Assembly (NCBI GenBank): GCA_947396885.1 | Contig: OX377202.1 | Location: forward strand, 109,138,221 to 109,202,220 | From: Heligmosomoides polygyrus polygyrus | Lineage: Eukaryota; Nematoda; Chromadorea; Rhabditida; Heligmosomidae | Direction: 5' to 3' | Length of the DNA stretch: 64,000 nucleotides | Shown: in pieces, positions 59,991-64,000 of the stretch | Position numbering within the stretch: position 1 is the stretch's first letter | How the letters are laid out: each line of letters begins with the position of its first letter | The notes under the pieces: model-generated | What the model was told of the DNA's origin: nothing | The model's database searches: none | What the model saw: only the letters and a program-made list of their open reading frames with translations | Made by a program: the position numbers and the translations under genes

Positions 59991-60485
59991 ACGCCGTCGA
60001 AGTCGTCAAGCAAGCAAAATAACAATTTTTATCGTCACTTGCATTTGGTGCAACGAGTCCAAAGAGTTCTGCCGTCGAAGCTCTGGATCCATTACCCTGA
60101 GCCTGTTCAAGAAGTGTAAGCGTGAATGGTCATCTGGTCAAGGATTCGTCACGACGCTGCCCTTGAACATAGATTCCCTTTAGCTCTCGCCTCTTTAGAG
60201 GACTCTGGCTTGTTGTTGCGCCTCATGCCATGCCAATTCTATCGAAAACAACGACGATCTGCCCTTTACTATCGCACGAGGCTCCCTCTATCTGCAGGGA
60301 AAACATGTCTGAATAGGTGTCCTTTACTCCACACGAGTCAACACTACCCACTGATGCGTTGCTAGTGCTCCCGATCCGTCGGGGGATTTCCCATGTCATC
60401 CACAACACTCCATATGTGGGGATTCTTTCGTTGTTCTGATGCGACAAAGCTACGCTCTTCTCGCTTCATTTTTTAATTTTACGGG

Positions 60486-60858
60486 TGCGTGGCGCAGTCG
60501 GTATAGGCGCTAATTGGCGCGTATAGTTATGTTCTCCAATTTTTTTTGAACATACAAATGGTTTCGAAGGCTCAAATTCGAATATATTTGAAAACGCGAT
60601 TTTCTGAATAGTCGAATGCGAACATTCAAATTCGAATGCAAATTATTCGAATACTTATTCTAATAGGTCACTAGAGCGCAGCTGTATTGTTGCGAGCTCT
60701 GATTCCAGATTTTTTGGTTCTGGTTTCTCAGCCAGACCAGCCAAGGCTTCTAGGGTCGGTGGATAAAACATTGACCTCTCCAACGGCTGTCCACTGCTTA
60801 TCTTTGTGCGAGGCCAAACACGCATTCAGATTGCCATGACGACATGCCGAGGAAGTAC
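60486..60858 (+). mobile_element. tRNA-derived SINE, copy 2 (split by mariner)
   Basis: Head GGGTGCGTGGCGCAGTCGGT (60482-60501) fits the A-box consensus TRGCNNARYNNG. The body (GGTTCTGGTTTCTCAGCCAG, GGATAAAACATTGACCTCTC, GAGGCCAAACACGCATTCAG, GACATGCCGAGGAAGTAC) resumes at about 60,700 after some 170 bp of unrelated AT-rich DNA. The 3' end is displaced: TAGAATTCGTGGCTCATGCC-AAAAG follows the mariner at 62,093-62,120, matching the SINE end TAGAATGCGCTGGGGCATCC in copy 3. Confidence 0.6.
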
Positions 60859-60860
60859 TA

Positions 60861-62092
60861 GGGTGTCCAGAAAGTATCTGCAGAAAACCTCACAATGTTC
60901 CAGACTTTTTCTAGAATGTTCTGAAGATTTCAACATAAGTGCTATATAAAGACACCCTTCTGGTGTACCTGCATAACATATCCAGCTCCGTCTTCCTTGC
61001 CTATTTCACTGTACGATAGCCGAACTGTCTACCCATATTAGACACGTACTCCTTTACGAGTGTGAATCTGGGCACTCCGCTGCAGAAGCCTATCGAAACT
61101 TGTGTCGTGTATTCGGTTCTGAAGCTCCTTCTGTACGGTCTGTGTATAGCTGGTTCGAACGGCTCAGAAGCGGTAACAGGAGTCTCGAAGATGAGCCTCG
61201 CTCTGGTCGACCGACAACGACATCTTTGGATGAAGTGAGGAAACTGGCGGAGCAGCGTCCATATGAAGGTGTGCGTTGTTTTGCTGCTGCTCTTGGCTGT
61301 TCCCGATCCATCGTGGACAATGGACGCGATCTCTTGGAATGGTTAAAAAGCTCGGTCAGTGGCTCCCACACGAACTGACCGACGACAACCGGCGAAGGCG
61401 TCTGGACATATGCACTCAGCTGCTCTCCCGAAGTCGCACCTTCAACTGGCTGGACACCATCGTCACAGTAGACGAAGAATGGGTCCTCTACGTTAACGAC
61501 GCTCGCAAACGTGCGTGGTGCCAACGCGATGAAGTGCCGAAATCTTCCGTAAAACGAAAAATTCATGAGAGGAAAGTCATGATGAGCGTCTGGTGGGGAG
61601 TTTATGGGATCCACCACTTCGAGCTGCTGCCTGACAGCACGGCTGTCACTGCCGAGGACTACGCTACCCAACTGCAGAGACTGGCCGACGAGATGCGCAA
61701 GGAACAGCCCAGGCTCGACAAAGTTCGCTTGCTGCACCATAACGCGCGCCCACGTATCGCGAAGACGACTTCTCAGAGAATTCTGGAACTCGGATGGGAA
61801 GTTCTGCCGTATCCACCGTACAGTCCAGATCTGGCCCCAAGTGACCACCACCGTTTTCGATCACTTCAGCATCATCTGGAAGGGAAGCGCTATGAAGATC
61901 GTGACCACGTCGAAAATGACCTCCGAGCTTTTTTCGCCTCCAAGTCGCCGGATTTCTACGCCAGAAGAGTCGAAGTCTTCTGGAACGATGTCGATGTTGA
62001 TGGAAATTATTTGGTTGATTAATAAACTGTTGATAAAAATTGGGTTATTTTGAAAAAATTGTCGTATTTCTGCAGATACTTTCTGGACACCC
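60861..62092 (+). mobile_element. mariner element with perfect 26-bp TIRs
   Basis: 1,232 bp. The terminal inverted repeats are identical over 26 bp, starting GGGTGTCCAGAAAGTATCTG (60861-60886 and 62067-62092), flanked by the TA duplication (60859-60860, 62093-62094). It contains one inactivated transposase. It lies within a SINE, in the large intron of the modular gene, in the same orientation as the gene. The identical ends suggest recent insertion, or mobilisation in trans. Confidence 0.95.
61016..62022 (+). pseudogene. mariner transposase, inactivated
   Basis: Cut-and-paste transposase of the mariner type. The N-terminal part (open 60977-61378) has the DNA-binding region: HIRHVLLYECESGHSAAEA, the YSWFERLRSG motif and DEPRSGRPTT. 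The C-terminal part (frame ending TAA 62020-62022) has VKKLGQWLPHEL, TVDEEWV (first Asp, 61471-61473), LHHNARP and YSPDLAPSD (third Asp, 61843-61845). Defects: no ATG at the expected start (ATA at 61016-61018), a one-base frame change between about 61,320 and 61,345, and CAT (His) at 61738-61740 where mariners have the second catalytic Asp. Spacing from that residue to the third Asp is 34, the mariner D34D signature. Length, about 335 codons, is normal. The minus-strand 253-codon frame 61090-61851 is its antisense shadow. Confidence 0.95.
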
Positions 62093-62227
62093 TAATAGAA
62101 TTCGTGGCTCATGCCAAAAGTAGATGACTGAAGGCCCGTTTACACTTTTACAATTATTTATGTCAGTTTTTATGCTCTTCTAATGAAATTCTCTTCTCTA
62201 ATCAACTCACTGAACATGCCAATTCAG

Positions 62228-62320
62228 GTGGTGACTTCTGGAGCGGACTGATGAACACGGTGAAAGACGTCAGCAAAGTGATCAACGAACAGCAGGGTGG
62301 AGCTCACGGCAACACACAAG
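62228..62320 (+). CDS. Modular GPQLSQ-repeat protein, exon f
   Basis: Acceptor CCAATTCAG (AG 62226-62227), donor GTATCC at 62321; 93 bp, phase 1 at both ends. It encodes the second GGD module, GGDFWSGLMNTVKDVSKVIN, then a Gly/Gln-rich tail. Homologous to exon b: the GGD..SGL..TV core is shared and the tails have diverged. It follows the 3,993-bp intron. Confidence 0.8.
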
Positions 62321-62821
62321 GTATCCGTCAGTCCGTCGTTGTTAAACAAACAATAAATAAATATAAATAAATAGTAAACAATTAAAAATTAATAAAACAA
62401 TAGGTATATAGGTGAGTTTCCCCTGGACGTGCTTAATGCGCCGCTACAAAGGGGAAGCCAACCAATCAGAGTCATCGTTGGATCGCTGTGATTTGTTGGT
62501 CTCTCCCTTGCGATCTCCTCTTCTGCACGCCCAGGGAGAGTTCCCCGACAGTTTCCGGGATAGCATGAGAAATAGAAGAGAGTGACACTGACTACAGTGG
62601 AATTCAAAACAGAAAATATTGTGTTGTTCTATAACTAGTGTCGTTTTTTTTATATTTTTTGAAGCGAATTTATGAAAAAAACGGCATTAATTATCGAACA
62701 ACCCAATGCTTTCAAAGACTTGATAAAGAAGACTATTTTTAGTGCCTATCTATCTCCTCACTTTTACAAATATCAGCTTTGTTAGCTCATAATTGCTGAA
62801 TAAAAAAATCCATTTTTGCAG

Positions 62822-62905
62822 CGCCACAAGGAGCTGCTGCTCACAGCGGTCCACAGCTGAGCCAGGAAGATATCGCAAGAATAACGGCTGGACTTGGATC
62901 ACTTG
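62822..62905 (+). CDS. Modular GPQLSQ-repeat protein, exon g
   Basis: Acceptor CATTTTTGCAG (AG 62820-62821), donor GTAGAT at 62906; 84 bp, phase 1 at both ends. It encodes a short Ala-rich lead and SGPQLSQEDIARITAGLGSL, the second copy of the module in exon c. It ends open in phase 1, so at least one more exon must lie downstream, beyond 64,000 or undetected. None of the AG sites in 62,906-64,000 that I tried continues the frame. Confidence 0.85.
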
Positions 62906-62945
62906 GTAGATGTGCCGTCAATTTTTTTGAGTTCAATTGCCTCGC

Positions 62946-63370
62946 GTAGCGCCACGTGCGCAGAAGAATCGATCCTTGGTTCGGGTCCCAGCCAGAGCTA
63001 CAAAGCCTTCCATTCCTTCGGGTCGGTGAATTGGTAGCAGACTTGTCTGGGAGGGATGAAACACTGGCTTCTTGTCGGTTAGCCAGGCGCATGGAGCGCA
63101 GTCGAGGAGGTGTCGACTGTCGCCTGCACCCGATACCAGGTTCCTGGTTCGGATTTCCCGTCCAGGCCAACCAAGCCTTCCATCCCTCGGTGAATTGGTA
63201 CCAGACTTGTCTGGGAAGGATAAAGCGTTGACCTGTTCACCGGCTGGTCTCCGATAGTCATTGGCCAAGCGGCCAAATACGCATTCAAATCGCCTCCACG
63301 ACATCCCGTAGAAATAGAATGCGCTGGGGCATCCCAAAAGGAATTGAGTAACGCCGTTCTTTGTCCATTA
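62946..63370 (+). mobile_element. tRNA-derived SINE, copy 3 (double body)
   Basis: B-box-like GGTTCGGGTCCC (62980-62991) followed by two tandem versions of the body. TTCCATTCC…GGTGAATTGGTAGCAGACTTGTCTGGGA is repeated about 180 bp later as TTCCATCCCTCGGTGAATTGGTACCAGACTTGTCTGGGA. A complete 3' end follows: CGCATTCAAATCGCCTCCACG, GCATCCCAAAAGGAATTGAG and TCTTTGTCC. It lies in the intron after exon g. Another decayed 3' piece is at 63,395-63,500. Minus-strand frames here are spurious. Confidence 0.7.
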
Positions 63371-63599
63371 TCCTTTTAGCCACTGCAAGCTTTGCATAGG
63401 CCATATAGACATTCGAACAGCCCACACAATATCCCGCAGAGGCAGAATGCGTTGCGGATTCAGAAGGCATTTGGATAGCGCTGAGCTTTACCCTCTATCC
63501 TAATATTTTGACGCTAAGCAGAACTCCACTAGCTCAATATATGACAAGATCAACAGAACGTTAGTGATTCTCTCCTCAAGTATGCCATTTCTCAGCGGA

Positions 63600-64000
63600 A
63601 TTGTAAAAATGAACACCTTTTAATGCAAGATTGGCGCTTTTGAAATCAAACTGAACATCTTTCAAATCAAGGGTGGTCTTACAGATTAAACTGCACTCAC
63701 CAAAAAGTAAAAATTTTCTTTCTCCATGGAAAGATCGGCATGATTTCCTTTGGAAATTTTCGCTGCATCTTTCTTAATATGTGAACACACTATTTGAAAA
63801 TTTATAAAAATATTGTTTTTATTTAACTTGAAATTTACTTCCTAATTTTAATTTCATTTTTGTTTTTTTTATTAAGGATGATAGTTTTTAAAAGTTCATC
63901 TAAAAGTGCAGGAAGGCAGCAATTACTTAGTGCTAAAAGAAGAGATCGCGCCATGCACTCATCCAGCTCGCCATGATTTTCATTTGATTGATAAACGATA
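63600..64000. repeat. Foldback family F, copy 5 (cut by window end)
   Basis: GTGCAGGAAGGCAGCAATTA, AGAGATCGCGCCATGCACTC and TTTTCATTTGATTGATAAAC match the left arm of family F in the same orientation as 47,360-47,450 and 55,900-55,990. The matching right arm would lie beyond the window. Confidence 0.5.

Noticed and set aside
60482..60510. tRNA gene
   Set aside because: The A-box-like sequence is present, but no acceptor stem pairing or nearby B box; it fits a SINE head better.
61090..61851. 253-codon minus-strand open frame
   Set aside because: Antisense shadow of the mariner transposase, whose protein motifs are unmistakable on the plus strand.

Overview
The window looks like repeat-rich, gene-poor nuclear DNA of a nematode, most probably a strongylid of the hookworm type. 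This rests on compact exons with TTTCAG/TTCCAG acceptors and short introns, tRNA-derived SINE copies, mariner/Tc1 relics and very many foldback elements. It is inference from sequence style; no rRNA, tRNA or other marker gene is present to fix the species. No prokaryotic gene organisation is visible.

Layout. 1-12,820: mobile-element debris. A foldback MITE family with perfect 9-bp target duplications has three copies here (2375-3104, 5078-5647, 5710-7145). There are also small GGCCGGATTC-ended MITEs with 3-bp CNG duplications, GC-rich palindromic MITEs, a 277-bp tandem duplication, and a decayed Tc1/mariner-superfamily transposase on the minus strand (11,059-12,035). 12,821-44,500: one uninterrupted 31.7-kb satellite of about 253 head-to-tail copies of a 124/125-bp CpG-dense monomer. 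It is organised in nested higher-order repeats, including an exact tandem pair of 3,370-bp blocks. 44,600-57,000: a short GC-rich minus-strand coding-like remnant at the satellite edge, then AT-rich DNA dominated by very long inverted repeats. These include two 1.05-kb foldback elements with TA duplications, one of them sitting at the centre of a still larger palindrome, and a 736-bp palindrome whose arms carry a hammerhead-ribozyme-like motif. A roughly 590-bp tetranucleotide microsatellite follows.

57,068-62,905: the only convincing protein-coding gene, on the plus strand and open at both ends of what can be seen. Seven exons are recognisable. All begin and end in phase 1, so each is a symmetric cassette. 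They encode a Gly/Ala/Gln/Pro-rich protein made of two diverged copies of a two-part module: a GGD..SGL..TV helix, then a GPQLSQ(D/E)DIA segment ending in GLG. I do not recognise the family. Its introns hold a MITE, a nested inverted repeat, SINE copies, and a mariner element with perfect 26-bp terminal repeats but a disabled transposase (no start ATG, one frameshift, second catalytic Asp replaced by His). The mariner is itself inserted in a SINE.

Nothing suggests that the elements work together with the gene. The main biology on view is satellite turnover by repeated segmental duplication, and repeated insertion of hairpin elements into other hairpin elements.
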